NCBI GenBank assembly: GCA_963840055.1
Contig: CAWIXM010000008.1
Coordinates: forward strand, 248,001-312,000
Origin: Rhodoplanes sp963840055
GTDB taxonomy: Bacteria; Pseudomonadota; Alphaproteobacteria; Rhizobiales; Xanthobacteraceae
Direction: 5' to 3'
DNA: 64,000 nt
The notes below the pieces were generated by a model that had not been told where the DNA came from, searched no databases, and worked only from the letters and a program-made list of their open reading frames with translations. The position numbers and the translations under genes are program-made. Positions within the stretch are counted from its first letter, which is position 1; each line of letters begins with the position of its first letter. Shown one piece after another: positions 1 through 8,968 of this stretch.

Positions 1-2
1 CG

Positions 3-374
3 TCACATTCCCGTTCGGAAAAACAGCTCGCGTAGCCAGTGCGTATATTCCGACTCGGTTGCCATGATCGTGATGAAGATCAACAGCAGGGCTGGCGGGG
101 TGAGGATTGCGTAAATCAAGGTCAGCCGCTCCCACGCCATGTGCATGAAGACCGCGACGATCAGCCCTGCCTTGAGCATCATGAACAGGCAGATCAGGGC
201 CCATCTGAGGATGCCCTGGATGTGGAAATAATCGACGAGGTAGGAAAACGTGCTGAGGACGAACAGCCATCCCCACACGACGAGGTAGAGCTTGATCGGG
301 TGTTGTTGCGTCTCCCCGTGCGCTGGAGCGTGCGCTACGGGTTGCGCCGATGAGTGACTCACTGCGTGCGCCAT
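3..374 (-). CDS. Cytochrome c oxidase subunit IV family protein
   Basis: A 123-residue small membrane protein, last gene of the cytochrome oxidase operon. After a His/Ala-rich hydrophilic N-terminus of about 28 residues there are three hydrophobic segments (roughly residues 28-50, 55-78 and 85-105). This length and layout match prokaryotic subunit IV (COX4-like) of heme-copper oxidases, which packs against the catalytic core and carries no cofactor. It begins 9 bases after the stop of the subunit III gene, so it is presumably co-transcribed. The stop codon lies at the very edge of the window, so the gene looks complete. The family call rests on size, topology and position; no catalytic motif exists to confirm it. 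Confidence 0.8.
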   Translation of the reverse strand: MAHAVSHSSAQPVAHAPAHGETQQHPIKLYLVVWGWLFVLSTFSYLVDYFHIQGILRWALICLFMMLKAGLIVAVFMHMAWERLTLIYAILTPPALLLIFITIMATESEYTHWLRELFFRTGM

Positions 375-383
375 GTCGTTTCC

Positions 384-1106
384 TCACCAAAGATAGAAAA
401 ATGCGAAAATGAACACCCACACCAGATCGACGAAGTGCCAATATAGGCCCATGATCTCGACATTCTCGTAGCGGCCTTTCCGCCCGGTCATGAAGCCTGG
501 CCGTCCGGTATCGAAATCGCCGCGCCATACTTTGTGGGCGATGATCAACAGAAAGATCACCCCGATGGTCACGTGGGTGCCGTGGAATCCGGTGATCATG
601 AAGAAAGTCGAGCCGAACTGCGGCGCACCCCAGGGATTGCCCCAGGGGCGGACGCCCTCGGTGATCAGCTTGGTCCACTCGAAGGCCTGCATGCTGACGA
701 AGGTCGCGCCGAACGCTGCCGTCGCCAGCATCAGGAGCGCGGTCTTCTTGCGCTCGCGCCGATAACCGTAATTGACCGCCATGGCCATCGTGCCGCTGGA
801 CGAGATCAGCACGAAGGTCATGATCGCGATCAGGATGAGGGGAATTTCCTCGCCACCGATATTGAGGGCGAAGACCTTGCTCGGATTCGGCCACGGGACC
901 GTGGTCGACATCCGCACCGTCATGTAGGAGATGAGAAAACAGCTGAAGATGAACGTGTCGCTCAGGAGGAAGATCCACATCATGGCCTTCCCCCAGGACA
1001 CCTTCTTGAATGCGCGCTGGTCGGACGACCAGTCCGCAACAAAGCCCTCCGCGCCCGGAAGCAGCTTTGGGGGTTGTCCCGTATTCGCTACCGCAGTCTC
1101 GGCCAT
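384..1106 (-). CDS. ctaE: Cytochrome c oxidase subunit III (second copy in operon)
   Basis: Heme-copper oxidase subunit III of 240 residues, an integral membrane protein of the terminal oxidase. Typical features are the WIFLLSDTFIFSC segment near residue 45, the FHGTHVTIG motif (about residue 180) and the C-terminal YWHFVDLVW motif. The frame is open further upstream to 1217, but that start would overlap the preceding subunit III gene. The ATG at 1106 is preceded by GAGATAGG, and starting there gives a normal family length. It lies 43 bases downstream of another subunit-III-like gene, so the operon carries two divergent subunit III proteins in tandem. Confidence 0.87.
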   Translation of the reverse strand: MAETAVANTGQPPKLLPGAEGFVADWSSDQRAFKKVSWGKAMMWIFLLSDTFIFSCFLISYMTVRMSTTVPWPNPSKVFALNIGGEEIPLILIAIMTFVLISSSGTMAMAVNYGYRRERKKTALLMLATAAFGATFVSMQAFEWTKLITEGVRPWGNPWGAPQFGSTFFMITGFHGTHVTIGVIFLLIIAHKVWRGDFDTGRPGFMTGRKGRYENVEIMGLYWHFVDLVWVFIFAFFYLW

Positions 1107-1149
1107 TGCTTTTCGACCTATCTCGCGCCTTTGATAACCGAGTGTAAAG

Positions 1150-1860
1150 TCAATGAAACGTGCAGAGTTCAATGAAATTGGCAAGCGACGCGTCTGCCCC
1201 GAGCAACAGTAGGCCAAACACGATCAGCCAGATCAAGAGCAGAAAGTGCCAGTAGACGGTGCAGAGCTCGATGCTCATGCGCAACTTCGCAACCGCAACC
1301 CCGCGCCACGCTTTGACGGTGGTCCGCCCCAAAACCACGATTCCGCCCAGCAAATGCAACCCGTGCAGCGCAGTGAGCACATAGAAGAACGTGTTGGCGG
1401 GGTTGCTCGCCAGGTAATAGCCGGTGGCGTCCAATTGTCGCCACGCGACGAATTGACCGGCGAGGAAAGCGAGGGCGAGAACTCCCGCCGCGAGGAGGCC
1501 GATTTGTGCGCCCTCGAGGTCGTCGCGGCGCGCGTTGACCTGTGCCCACTGCAACGCGAGGCTGCTTAAAATCAGCAAGCCCGTATTGAACCACAGCACG
1601 GTCGGGACTGGCAGCGGCCGCCAGTCCCCCGTGTCCATGCGAATGAGATAGGCGGATAGAAACAGCGCAAACAGCGAGCCGACCACCGCAAGGAAGACGC
1701 CCAGTCCAATCTTCGCGGCCGGCAACTGCGATGCGCCGGTGCCCGGGACTTCGCCGGCCAAGCCCTCCTCTAGCCACGGCTTGGCGAACAGCCGCTGCCG
1801 CGACAGCCACCGGATGATGATGGCTGCAACGATCGCGACGAAGAGGAGGATGAAAACCAC
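1150..1860 (-). CDS. Cytochrome c oxidase subunit III-like protein (first copy)
   Basis: A 236-residue polytopic membrane protein with about seven hydrophobic segments. It has the subunit III motifs ALHGLHLLGG (about residue 165) and YWHFLLLIW near the C-terminus, parallel to FHGTHVTIG and YWHFVDLVW in the next gene. The N-terminal helix is followed by a short Pro/Gly-rich loop and the SAYLIRMDTGDWRP segment. It sits 12 bases after ctaD and just before the second subunit III gene. The two proteins are clearly different in sequence, so this is an old paralogous pair rather than a recent duplication. It may be an accessory or alternative subunit III. Confidence 0.82.
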   Translation of the reverse strand: MVFILLFVAIVAAIIIRWLSRQRLFAKPWLEEGLAGEVPGTGASQLPAAKIGLGVFLAVVGSLFALFLSAYLIRMDTGDWRPLPVPTVLWFNTGLLILSSLALQWAQVNARRDDLEGAQIGLLAAGVLALAFLAGQFVAWRQLDATGYYLASNPANTFFYVLTALHGLHLLGGIVVLGRTTVKAWRGVAVAKLRMSIELCTVYWHFLLLIWLIVFGLLLLGADASLANFIELCTFH

Positions 1861-1872
1861 GATGTCTCAACC

Positions 1873-3639
1873 TTACGCTGCGCGCACGGCCGCCGGCGGC
1901 ATGTTCTGCGGGATGAAGTCCTCCTTCGCGCCGGGCACGCTGTAGTCATAGGCCCAGCGATAGACGACCGGCAGCTCCTTGCCCCAGTTGCCGTGCCCGG
2001 GCGGGGTCTCCGGGGTCTGCCATTCGAGCGTTGTCGCCCGCCATGGATTGCCGTCCGCCTTTTTGCCGTAGCGCAAGCTCCAGGCCAAGTTGAACAGGAA
2101 GATGATCTGCGCGGCGCCCACGATCAGCGCCATGATACTGATGAACGCGTTGAGATCATGCGCTGAGGGCGGCACGAAGTTCATGTCGCCGATGTCGTAA
2201 TAGCGGCGCGGAATGCCCATCAACCCGACATAGTGCATCGGGAAGAAGATCGCATAGGCGCCGAGGAAGCTGATCCAGAAATGGATCTTGCCCAACCCTT
2301 CGTTCAACATGCGGCCGGTGATTTTCGGATACCAGTGGTAGATCGCGCCGAAGATCACCATGATCGGCGCAACCCCCATCACCATGTGGAAATGGGCGAC
2401 GACGAACATCGTGTCCGACAACGGCACGTCGACGCTGACATTGCCGAGGAACAGGCCGGTCAGGCCGCCATTCACAAAGGTAACGATGAAGGCGAGTGCG
2501 AACAGCATCGGTAGCGTCAAATGGATGTTGCCGCGCCACAGCGTCAGCACCCAATTATACACCTTGATGGCCGTCGGCACCGCGATGATGAGCGTGGTGG
2601 TGGCGAAGAAGTAGCCGAAATACGGGTTCATCCCGCTCACATACATGTGGTGCGCCCACACGATAAAGCTAAGCGCGCCGATAATCACGATCGCCCACAC
2701 CATCATGCGATAGCCGAAGATATTCTTGCGCGCGTGCGTCGCGATCAGGTCGGAGACGATGCCGAACGCAGGCAGCGCGACGATGTAGACCTCGGGATGG
2801 CCGAAGAACCAGAACAGGTGCTGAAACAGGATCGGACTGCCGCCGTGATATTTCAGTGGCTCGCCCATAGAGATCAGGGTCGGCATGAAAAAACTGGTGC
2901 CGAGCAACCGGTCGAGCAGCAGCATCACCGCGCCGACGAACAGGGCGGGGAAGGCGAGCAGCGCGAGCACGGTGGCGGTAAGTATCCCCCAGACGGTGAG
3001 GGGCATCCGCATGAGCGTCATGCCGCGGCAACGCCCCTGCAGGACGGTCACCACATAATTCAGACCGCCCATGGTGAAGCCGATGATGAACAGGGCGAGC
3101 GACGCCAGCATCAGGATGATGCCGGCGCTCTGTCCCGGAGTGCCGGTGAGAATCGCTTGCGGCGGATACAGCGTCCATCCCGCGCCGGTTGGGCCTTCGG
3201 GGAGGAAAAAGCTCGCTACCAGCACCAACACCGCAAGCAGATAGATCCAGTAGCTCAGCATATTCACAAAGGGAAACACCATGTCGCGCGCGCCGACCAT
3301 CAGCGGGATCAGGTAGTTTCCGAAGCCGCCGAGGAACAGCGCAGTCAGCAGGTAGATCACCATGATCATGCCATGCATGGTGATGTACTGGAGGTACTGG
3401 CTCGGGTCGATGAAGGAGAAGACGCCAGGGAATCCAAGCTGAAGCCGCATCAGCCAGGAAAGGACCAGGGCCACCAGCCCGATCGCGATCGCCGTCAGCG
3501 AGTATTGGATGGCAATGACCTTGGCGTCCTGACAGAACACATATCGGGTCCACCAGCTATGAGGGTGAGCTAGCTCGACGTCTTCCACTTCCGCAGGCGG
3601 CGGGACATATTCCTCTTTGCCAAGGACGACATCGGCCAT
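1873..3639 (-). CDS. ctaD: Cytochrome c oxidase subunit I (aa3 type)
   Basis: Catalytic subunit of 588 residues holding the heme a and heme a3/CuB centre, which reduces oxygen and pumps protons at the inner membrane. The metal ligands are visible: H89 (HGMIMV), H281 with Y285 in GHPEVY, H330-H331 (AHHMY), and H416/H418 in HFHMV. E283 of GHPEV and the GARDM loop mark the D-channel, and K359 in PTAIK the K-channel, so this is an A1-type pump. An RBS-like AGGAAACG precedes the ATG. It lies 84 bases downstream of ctaC and is followed at once by two subunit III genes and subunit IV. Confidence 0.97.
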   Translation of the reverse strand: MADVVLGKEEYVPPPAEVEDVELAHPHSWWTRYVFCQDAKVIAIQYSLTAIAIGLVALVLSWLMRLQLGFPGVFSFIDPSQYLQYITMHGMIMVIYLLTALFLGGFGNYLIPLMVGARDMVFPFVNMLSYWIYLLAVLVLVASFFLPEGPTGAGWTLYPPQAILTGTPGQSAGIILMLASLALFIIGFTMGGLNYVVTVLQGRCRGMTLMRMPLTVWGILTATVLALLAFPALFVGAVMLLLDRLLGTSFFMPTLISMGEPLKYHGGSPILFQHLFWFFGHPEVYIVALPAFGIVSDLIATHARKNIFGYRMMVWAIVIIGALSFIVWAHHMYVSGMNPYFGYFFATTTLIIAVPTAIKVYNWVLTLWRGNIHLTLPMLFALAFIVTFVNGGLTGLFLGNVSVDVPLSDTMFVVAHFHMVMGVAPIMVIFGAIYHWYPKITGRMLNEGLGKIHFWISFLGAYAIFFPMHYVGLMGIPRRYYDIGDMNFVPPSAHDLNAFISIMALIVGAAQIIFLFNLAWSLRYGKKADGNPWRATTLEWQTPETPPGHGNWGKELPVVYRWAYDYSVPGAKEDFIPQNMPPAAVRAA

Positions 3640-3723
3640 CAGCGTTTCCTCCTAAACCTCAAGTCCCCCGACGGGCGTGGGCAACGACTCGTGCGCGCGC
3701 CGTCTCCGGGAAAGCCAGCTTGT

Positions 3724-4563
3724 TCAGTTACGGCTCGGCGTGTCCGCAGCGGCCGCTGTCCTCGACCGCGCCGAAGTCTGCGTCTGCGCAAAGGTCTGCT
3801 GCGAATCTAACCAAGCCCGATTCTTGTCTTGCTCTTCGACGATCACCCTGCTTCGCATTTGCGAGTGTCCGACACCGCACAGTTCGGCGCAGAGGACGTC
3901 ATAGGTGCCCGTCCGCGTCGGCGTTAACCAGTAATAGGTTACGACGCCGGGAATCATATCCATCTTCGCCCGGAATTCAGGCACGTAGAAATCATGCAAA
4001 ACGTCAATTGATCGGAGCAGCATCTTGACCGGCTTGCCGATCGGCAGGTGCAGGTCGTCGCCCTCGATGATGATGTCGTCCTGTCCGGCGGGATCGTTGG
4101 GGTCGACGCCGAGAGGATTGTCCGAAGTGATGTTTTCAGCGTCCGCCTTGCCCAATTTTCCGTCCTTGCCGGGCAGGCGGTAGCTCCACTGCCATTGCTG
4201 GCCAATGACCTCGACGTCAGTCGCATCCTTCGGCACGTCGACGTATTTGTGCCAGACATAGAGACCGGGCGCGAGGAGGGCCGCGACGCCAAGCGCCGTC
4301 CCGATGGTGAGCCACCCCTCGAGTTTTTTATTCTCAGGCTCGTAATCCGCCCGCGCATCCTTTCGGTGGCGGAACCGGAATATGCAGTAGCCCATGAAGC
4401 CGACGACGCCCACGAAAGCGATGCCGGTAATCCAAAAGGTGATGATGATCGTCTCGTCGATGGAACCCCAATTTGAGGCAATCGGCGTCCACCACCACGG
4501 GCTAAAAACGTGAAATAAGACCGAGCCAACGGCGACAAGAACAAATACTAGCGCCACACCCAT
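3724..4563 (-). CDS. ctaC: Cytochrome c oxidase subunit II
   Basis: CuA-bearing subunit of 279 residues that accepts electrons from cytochrome c on the periplasmic side and passes them to subunit I. Three hydrophobic segments lie near residues 3-22, 38-61 and 84-104. The cupredoxin domain follows, with the CuA ligands H190 (LHDFY), C225 and C229, H233 and M236 in CAELCGVGHSQM. The aromatic electron-entry patch is QQWQWSY (about residue 121). There is no fused cytochrome c domain, so the partner is a separate cytochrome c. The C-terminal 30 residues are Ser/Thr/Ala-rich. It is the first gene of the operon, with a 465-base gap to divergent ugd. Confidence 0.95.
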   Translation of the reverse strand: MGVALVFVLVAVGSVLFHVFSPWWWTPIASNWGSIDETIIITFWITGIAFVGVVGFMGYCIFRFRHRKDARADYEPENKKLEGWLTIGTALGVAALLAPGLYVWHKYVDVPKDATDVEVIGQQWQWSYRLPGKDGKLGKADAENITSDNPLGVDPNDPAGQDDIIIEGDDLHLPIGKPVKMLLRSIDVLHDFYVPEFRAKMDMIPGVVTYYWLTPTRTGTYDVLCAELCGVGHSQMRSRVIVEEQDKNRAWLDSQQTFAQTQTSARSRTAAAADTPSRN

Positions 4564-5028
4564 CGATGAATAACCCCTGCCTTTTAGGCTGCGGATGCAA
4601 ATGCCCAGGCTGGTTGTGCTGTTGTTGTCGCCTGCTCAGTAAACTTTTTCCGACCTGCGGGAGCTTCCTCGCCGCCGCGCCACTGCCAATCCAGCCATCG
4701 CATTCCCAATACAGTATTTGCTCTTAGCCAAGATGGGCCGAGAACGTTCCTCACAATTTGTTGAACGACCAGCGAGGCACATCGAATGATTATGACGCAT
4801 CAAAAGCGCGCGGGGAACGCTGACCCCTACCCTCGCCACCGCAGCGCCTGGACCGCCATGGGAAACCCATGTCGCAAGAGCGCTTGCGGGCTCTTTACGC
4901 TTCCGCTTCGCCGGACACCGTGACGCTCACGTCATTCTTCGTTAAATCGCCGATTGTGGACGCATGAATCGCGTATCATGAATGCGTTCTCCAGGTTTTC
5001 TCTTCCTGAGACGACGGAGTAGGGCATT
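4564..5028. promoter_or_regulatory. Intergenic region between divergent ctaC and ugd, with two hairpins
   Basis: No convincing gene was found here; short open frames have no family signature. The segment must hold the promoters for the oxidase operon (leftward) and ugd (rightward), but I see no clear sigma-70 boxes. Two inverted repeats stand near each other: CATGGG-AAA-CCCATG at 4858-4872 and AAGAGC/GCTCTT with an 8-base loop at 4876-4895. They may be operators or a leader structure for ugd; the function is unknown. Confidence 0.3.
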
Positions 5029-6384
5029 ATGCGCGTCGCAATGATCGGCGTGGGCTATGTGGGCCTCGTGTCCGGGGCGTGTTTTGCCGCGTTCGGGCAT
5101 TACGTCACATGCGTCGACAAAGACCCGGAAAAAATTGAAGCGCTGCGCCGCGGCGTCATTCCGATCTACGAACCCGGTCTTTCCGACTTGGTCGCCGCCA
5201 ACATGCAAGAGGGGCGGCTCAGCTTCACGACCGAAGTCGCTGCAAGCGTGCAGGACGCCGACGTCGTCATGATCGCCGTCGGCACGCCGTCGCGTCGCGG
5301 CGACGGCCATGCCGACCTCAACTACGTCTTCGCCGCCGCGCGCGAGATCGCAAACGCGCTGACGGGGTTCACCGTGGTGGTCACGAAGTCGACCGTGCCG
5401 GTTGGCACCGGCGACGAGGTCGAGCGCATCATCCGGCAGATGCGGCCGAACGCTGACGTCTTGGTCGTGTCGAACCCCGAATTCCTGCGCGAGGGGGCGG
5501 CTATCCAGGATTTCAAGCATCCGGACCGGATCGTCATCGGCAGCGATGATGACCGGGCGCGGGAGGTGATGGCCGAGCTTTACCGTCCGCTCTACCTCAA
5601 CGCCGCGCCGATCCTGCACACCAGCCGGCGCGCCGCCGAGCTAATCAAGTACGCAGCCAACGCCTTTCTCGCCACCAAGATCACCTTCATCAACGAGATC
5701 GCCGCCCTCTGCGAAGAGGTTGGCGCCGATGTGAAAGAGGTGGCGCGCGGCATCGGGCTCGACAATCGCATCGGCGCCAAGTTCCTGCACCCTGGACCGG
5801 GGTTCGGCGGCTCCTGCCTTCCGAAGGATGCGCTTGCGCTCATCAAGACCGCGCAGGATTACGATTCGCCGCTGCGCATCGTCGAGACGGTCGTCGCCGT
5901 CAACGACGTGCGGAAGCGGGCGATGGCGCGGAAGGTGGCGGCGGCGCTCGGCGGCTCTGTGCGCGGCAAGCTGATTGCCGTCCTCGGCCTCACCTTCAAG
6001 CCGAATACGGACGACGTCCGCGAAGCGCCCTCGATCGCGGTGATCACCGCGCTCCAGGACATGGGGGCGAGGGTCCGCGCCTATGATCCCGCCGGTATGG
6101 AGCAGGCGAAAAAGGCGCTCGAGGGCGTCGAATACGCCGCTGGGCCGTATGAATGCGCGGAGGACGCCGACGCCCTCGTCATCGTGACGGAGTGGGAACA
6201 ATTCCGCGCCCTCGACCTCAAGCTTCTTCATCGCTTGATGGCGAAGCCGATCGTGGTCGATCTTCGCAAGATCTATCGGACCGAGGAAATGGCGCGGCAC
6301 GGGTTCATCTATTTGAGCGTGGGGACTGCCGTCGAACAGCCGCAGCCCCCAGCGTTGCCGCGCATGCGCATGCCCGCGACCTGA
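5029..6384 (+). CDS. ugd: UDP-glucose 6-dehydrogenase
   Basis: Converts UDP-glucose to UDP-glucuronate with two NAD+, supplying precursors for polysaccharides and glycolipids in the cytosol. The 451-residue protein has the N-terminal Rossmann fold (MIGVGYVGLVSG), the TKSTVPVGT loop, the NPEFLREG substrate loop, AANAFLATKITFINEI, and the active-site motif GFGGSCLPKD with catalytic Cys near residue 263. It ends with the C-terminal UDP-binding domain (LGLTFKPNTDDVREAPS). Length is normal. It stands alone, divergent from the oxidase operon; no exopolysaccharide genes lie nearby. Confidence 0.96.
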   Translation: MRVAMIGVGYVGLVSGACFAAFGHYVTCVDKDPEKIEALRRGVIPIYEPGLSDLVAANMQEGRLSFTTEVAASVQDADVVMIAVGTPSRRGDGHADLNYVFAAAREIANALTGFTVVVTKSTVPVGTGDEVERIIRQMRPNADVLVVSNPEFLREGAAIQDFKHPDRIVIGSDDDRAREVMAELYRPLYLNAAPILHTSRRAAELIKYAANAFLATKITFINEIAALCEEVGADVKEVARGIGLDNRIGAKFLHPGPGFGGSCLPKDALALIKTAQDYDSPLRIVETVVAVNDVRKRAMARKVAAALGGSVRGKLIAVLGLTFKPNTDDVREAPSIAVITALQDMGARVRAYDPAGMEQAKKALEGVEYAAGPYECAEDADALVIVTEWEQFRALDLKLLHRLMAKPIVVDLRKIYRTEEMARHGFIYLSVGTAVEQPQPPALPRMRMPAT

Positions 6385-6509
6385 TTGGTCCGCGGCTGGC
6401 GGGCTGGCATTTGCGAACGAGCCCGTGACCCGTGACGACAAGTACCCGGCATTGCAAACGACTGAGGCAAAATGTATCAGGCAGGCCCAATCGTGGGGTG
6501 CAAGTTGCA

Positions 6510-6977
6510 ATGGCCATTGAGATCGAACGCAAGTTTCGCGTGATCAACTCCGCATGGATGTCGTCGGTAACGCGCAAGCGCTGCATTCGGCAGGCCTATC
6601 TGACCAAGAACGGCCGCGTTTCGGTCCGGATCCGCATCGACGGCGAGGACAGGGCCACCTTGACGATCAAGTCGGCGCAACCAGGCGTCTCGCGCCAAGA
6701 ATACGAATACGACATCCCGGTCGCCGACGCGGAGCAGCTGCTCGAACTGCGCGACGGCGCGGTGATCGAAAAAATGCGGCACGAAGTCCCGATCGGCGAC
6801 GTTGTGTGGGAGATCGACGTCTTCGCCGGCGAAAACTCCGGGCTGGTGATTGCCGAGGTCGAACTCGTCAACGACGATCAGGAATTTTGCCGGCCGTCCT
6901 GGGTGGGCGAGGAGATCACCCATGATCGGCGCTTCTACAACGCCGATCTCGCTAAGCGCCCTTTTGGGAGCTGGTAG
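6510..6977 (+). CDS. CYTH domain-containing protein (triphosphate-binding fold)
   Basis: A 155-residue single-domain CYTH protein. The signature EIERK (ExExK) lies directly after the initiator Met, followed by RIRIDGEDRATLTIKS, KMRHEV and EVELVN, the alternating charged strands of the triphosphate tunnel. Members are inorganic triphosphatases, thiamine triphosphatases or class IV adenylate cyclases, and sequence alone does not decide which. The open frame extends 26 codons upstream, but homologues start at MxxEIERKF, so the ATG at 6510 is chosen. Its 3' end overlaps the convergent phytase-like gene by 26 bases. Confidence 0.88.
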   Translation: MAIEIERKFRVINSAWMSSVTRKRCIRQAYLTKNGRVSVRIRIDGEDRATLTIKSAQPGVSRQEYEYDIPVADAEQLLELRDGAVIEKMRHEVPIGDVVWEIDVFAGENSGLVIAEVELVNDDQEFCRPSWVGEEITHDRRFYNADLAKRPFGSW

Positions 6978-8340
6978 CCGCGCGTTTGCGGACTACCGCG
7001 CCTTGAGGAATTCGTCGAACTCGCAGCAATACGAACTCGTTGTCGTCCGCCTTGTTGGGTTCGCGACTCGTCGAGAACGGAAGATTATTGTCGTTGCCGA
7101 CGATGATGTGCTGGGGATCGACCACGTCGACATTCTCGATCGTCCAGAACGGGAAGGCGAGCGCCCCCTCGGTCAGCGGTTTCCGCGCCTTCTTGTTCGG
7201 GTCGGCGATTTTCATGAGGTCGATATAGCCAATCTTCCGGACCGGCCCATTAGCGTTGGCGTCCGTCATCGCGATCTTGTAGATGCGCTTGAATTTCGCC
7301 GGGTCGTGGAAACAGTCGGCGCGCTTCTCGCCGGCCGGACAGGCCTTGTCGGCGGTTCCTTCGCCATTGTCGCGCTCGATGACGAGGCCGGTGGTCGCAT
7401 CGATCATGTTGAAGTCGCCGATCGCGAGACCGTTGTCTTCGAGCACGTATTTCCAATGGCGGCCGGTCCATTTCTCGCCCACGACATCGAACTCGAGGAT
7501 GCGCAGATATTCCTTGCCGTCGGCGGTCTTCTCCCAATCCTTCTTGTCGGCGTCCCACATCGGCCCTTCCAGCAACGCATAGAGGAATTTGCCGTCCGGC
7601 GAGGCGGCCATGCCCTCGTATCCTTTGGAGCGGCGGACATTGAAGGAGCCAGTCGCAGTCGGGGTTGCGGGCGACGCCACGGCAAAGTGGTCAGGCGAGC
7701 GCGCGGGTTTGCCGTCGACCTCGGTCTCGAATACGGCCTCGACTTTTCCGTTGCGATCGACCCGCAGCAAATACGGACCGAACTCGTCGCCGATCCAGAT
7801 CTTGTCGCCGATCGGCTGGAAGCTCTCGATGTCAAAGTCCGCTCCGGTGAGGTAGCGCTGGTCGGTCGCCTCATTGGCGATGCGGAATGGCACTTTCTTG
7901 TCCGGATCGTGCAGGAAGATGGTGGCAAGCCGCTCCGCCGTACCCTTATCCCAGTCGAAGCGATACTGGTTGAGATAGAGCATGGAGTCGGGCGAGTTAG
8001 CCTTCGTCCCGAAGCCATTGTCGGTGACGACCCAGAAGGTTCCGTCATCCATCTTCTTGATGCCGGAATGACCTTGGATCGGCTGGCCGCGGAACGGATA
8101 CTTCACGCCGGTCGGACGGCCGAACGACTTGCCTTCGACCGAGCCTGTGGCATCGACGCGGCGGCCGCTGGTGAACTTGCCCGACGTCTTAAGGTCAGCC
8201 GGCGCGTCGGCCGGCGCCTCGATGAATGTCTCCGCCGGGATGACGACGTGTCCTTCGAGCGTCGCCGGAAATGGTTCGCTCGCGAAAGCGGGGCAGGCTG
8301 TGGCGAGAAGCGCAAGGACGACAAGCGGGGCACGGCGCAT
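6952..8340 (-). CDS. Secreted esterase-like activity of phytase family protein
   Basis: A 462-residue exported protein with a Sec signal peptide (MRRAPLVVLALLATACPAFA, cleavage expected after AFA). The mature part matches the 'esterase-like activity of phytase' beta-propeller family: GHSGIKKMDDGTFWVVTDNGFG near residue 90, GDEFGPYLLRVD near 190, GYEGMAASPDGKFLYALLEGP near 240, and ENVDVVDPQHIIVGNDNNLPFS near the C-terminus. The acidic residues of these motifs bind Ca2+ in related phytases. It may act on phosphate esters in the periplasm, but substrate is unknown. It is a lone gene, converging on the CYTH gene. Confidence 0.85.
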   Translation of the reverse strand: MRRAPLVVLALLATACPAFASEPFPATLEGHVVIPAETFIEAPADAPADLKTSGKFTSGRRVDATGSVEGKSFGRPTGVKYPFRGQPIQGHSGIKKMDDGTFWVVTDNGFGTKANSPDSMLYLNQYRFDWDKGTAERLATIFLHDPDKKVPFRIANEATDQRYLTGADFDIESFQPIGDKIWIGDEFGPYLLRVDRNGKVEAVFETEVDGKPARSPDHFAVASPATPTATGSFNVRRSKGYEGMAASPDGKFLYALLEGPMWDADKKDWEKTADGKEYLRILEFDVVGEKWTGRHWKYVLEDNGLAIGDFNMIDATTGLVIERDNGEGTADKACPAGEKRADCFHDPAKFKRIYKIAMTDANANGPVRKIGYIDLMKIADPNKKARKPLTEGALAFPFWTIENVDVVDPQHIIVGNDNNLPFSTSREPNKADDNEFVLLRVRRIPQGAVVRKRAATSSQKGA

Positions 8341-8587
8341 GAAATCCTCCCTCGGATGCTTGCGCTGCTATTTCCTCCCGCGACATGTCCCCGCCATGAA
8401 GGTTGGATGACCGGCCATTGACAGTCCCCAAGCTGGCTTAGCCGCGCCGGCAAAGGATCGCGGCGCTCCCGGCTTGGCAAGCCGGACGGTTGTCGTATGC
8501 TTTATTCGCCGAGGTTATTTTTTGCTTCACGCAATGGTCGGCGGGAGCCAAACTCAATTATCGGAATGCAAAAAGGAGTCATCGGGC

Positions 8588-8968
8588 ATGTCGCCGTTTT
8601 CAAGCTTAGCCGCCGGCGCGCTGGGTGCGGTCGTAGGCGGGCTTGCGGTCGCTTTGTTCGGGCCTCAGCTCGCAAAGAGCGGCCGTCCGGTCGCCAAGTC
8701 GGCGCTCAAGACGGCGCTATTGACGCTGTATGCCGCGCAGGTTCGCGGAGCCGAGATCGCCGAGGCGATCGAGGACCTCTATGCCGAAGCGAGATCCGAG
8801 GTTGCGGCCGAAGTTCTCGAGGCGGCGCTTGCCGCCGTGCAGGAGAAGACGGCGACTGCCCCGGCTGCCGGCGCAACGTCCGCTGCTACCGCATCGTCAG
8901 CCGCCAAGCCTGCGCGCCAACGCGCCGCGGTGAAGCGGTCGCCCGTGGTGCGTTCGAACCATGGCTGA
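8588..8968 (+). CDS. DUF5132-like small membrane-associated protein
   Basis: A 126-residue protein with an N-terminal Gly/Ala-rich hydrophobic helix (residues 4-25), a GPQLAKSGRPVAKSALKTALL segment, an acidic amphipathic helix (EIAEAIEDLYAEARSEVAAE) and a low-complexity Ala/Lys tail. The core looks like DUF5132, whose members sit beside HMA2-domain genes, as here. The open frame starts at 8474, but the ATG at 8588 follows AAGGAG at good spacing and begins the hydrophobic helix. Its end overlaps the start of the next gene by 8 bases, so the two are translationally coupled. Function unknown. Confidence 0.6.
   Translation: MSPFSSLAAGALGAVVGGLAVALFGPQLAKSGRPVAKSALKTALLTLYAAQVRGAEIAEAIEDLYAEARSEVAAEVLEAALAAVQEKTATAPAAGATSAATASSAAKPARQRAAVKRSPVVRSNHG

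Noticed and set aside
2521..3573. A 350-codon plus-strand open frame opposite ctaD
   Set aside because: Shadow frame rich in His, Asp and Arg; ctaD has all heme and copper ligands.
4636..4839. A 67-codon minus-strand frame in the ctaC-ugd gap
   Set aside because: No ribosome site, no family signal and unusual composition; treated as non-coding.
4942..5619. A 225-codon minus-strand frame opposite ugd
   Set aside because: Overlaps the conserved N-terminal half of ugd; no protein features of its own.
6850..8421. A 523-codon plus-strand open frame opposite the phytase-like gene
   Set aside because: The minus-strand protein has a signal peptide and family motifs; the plus-strand frame shows none and crosses into the CYTH gene.
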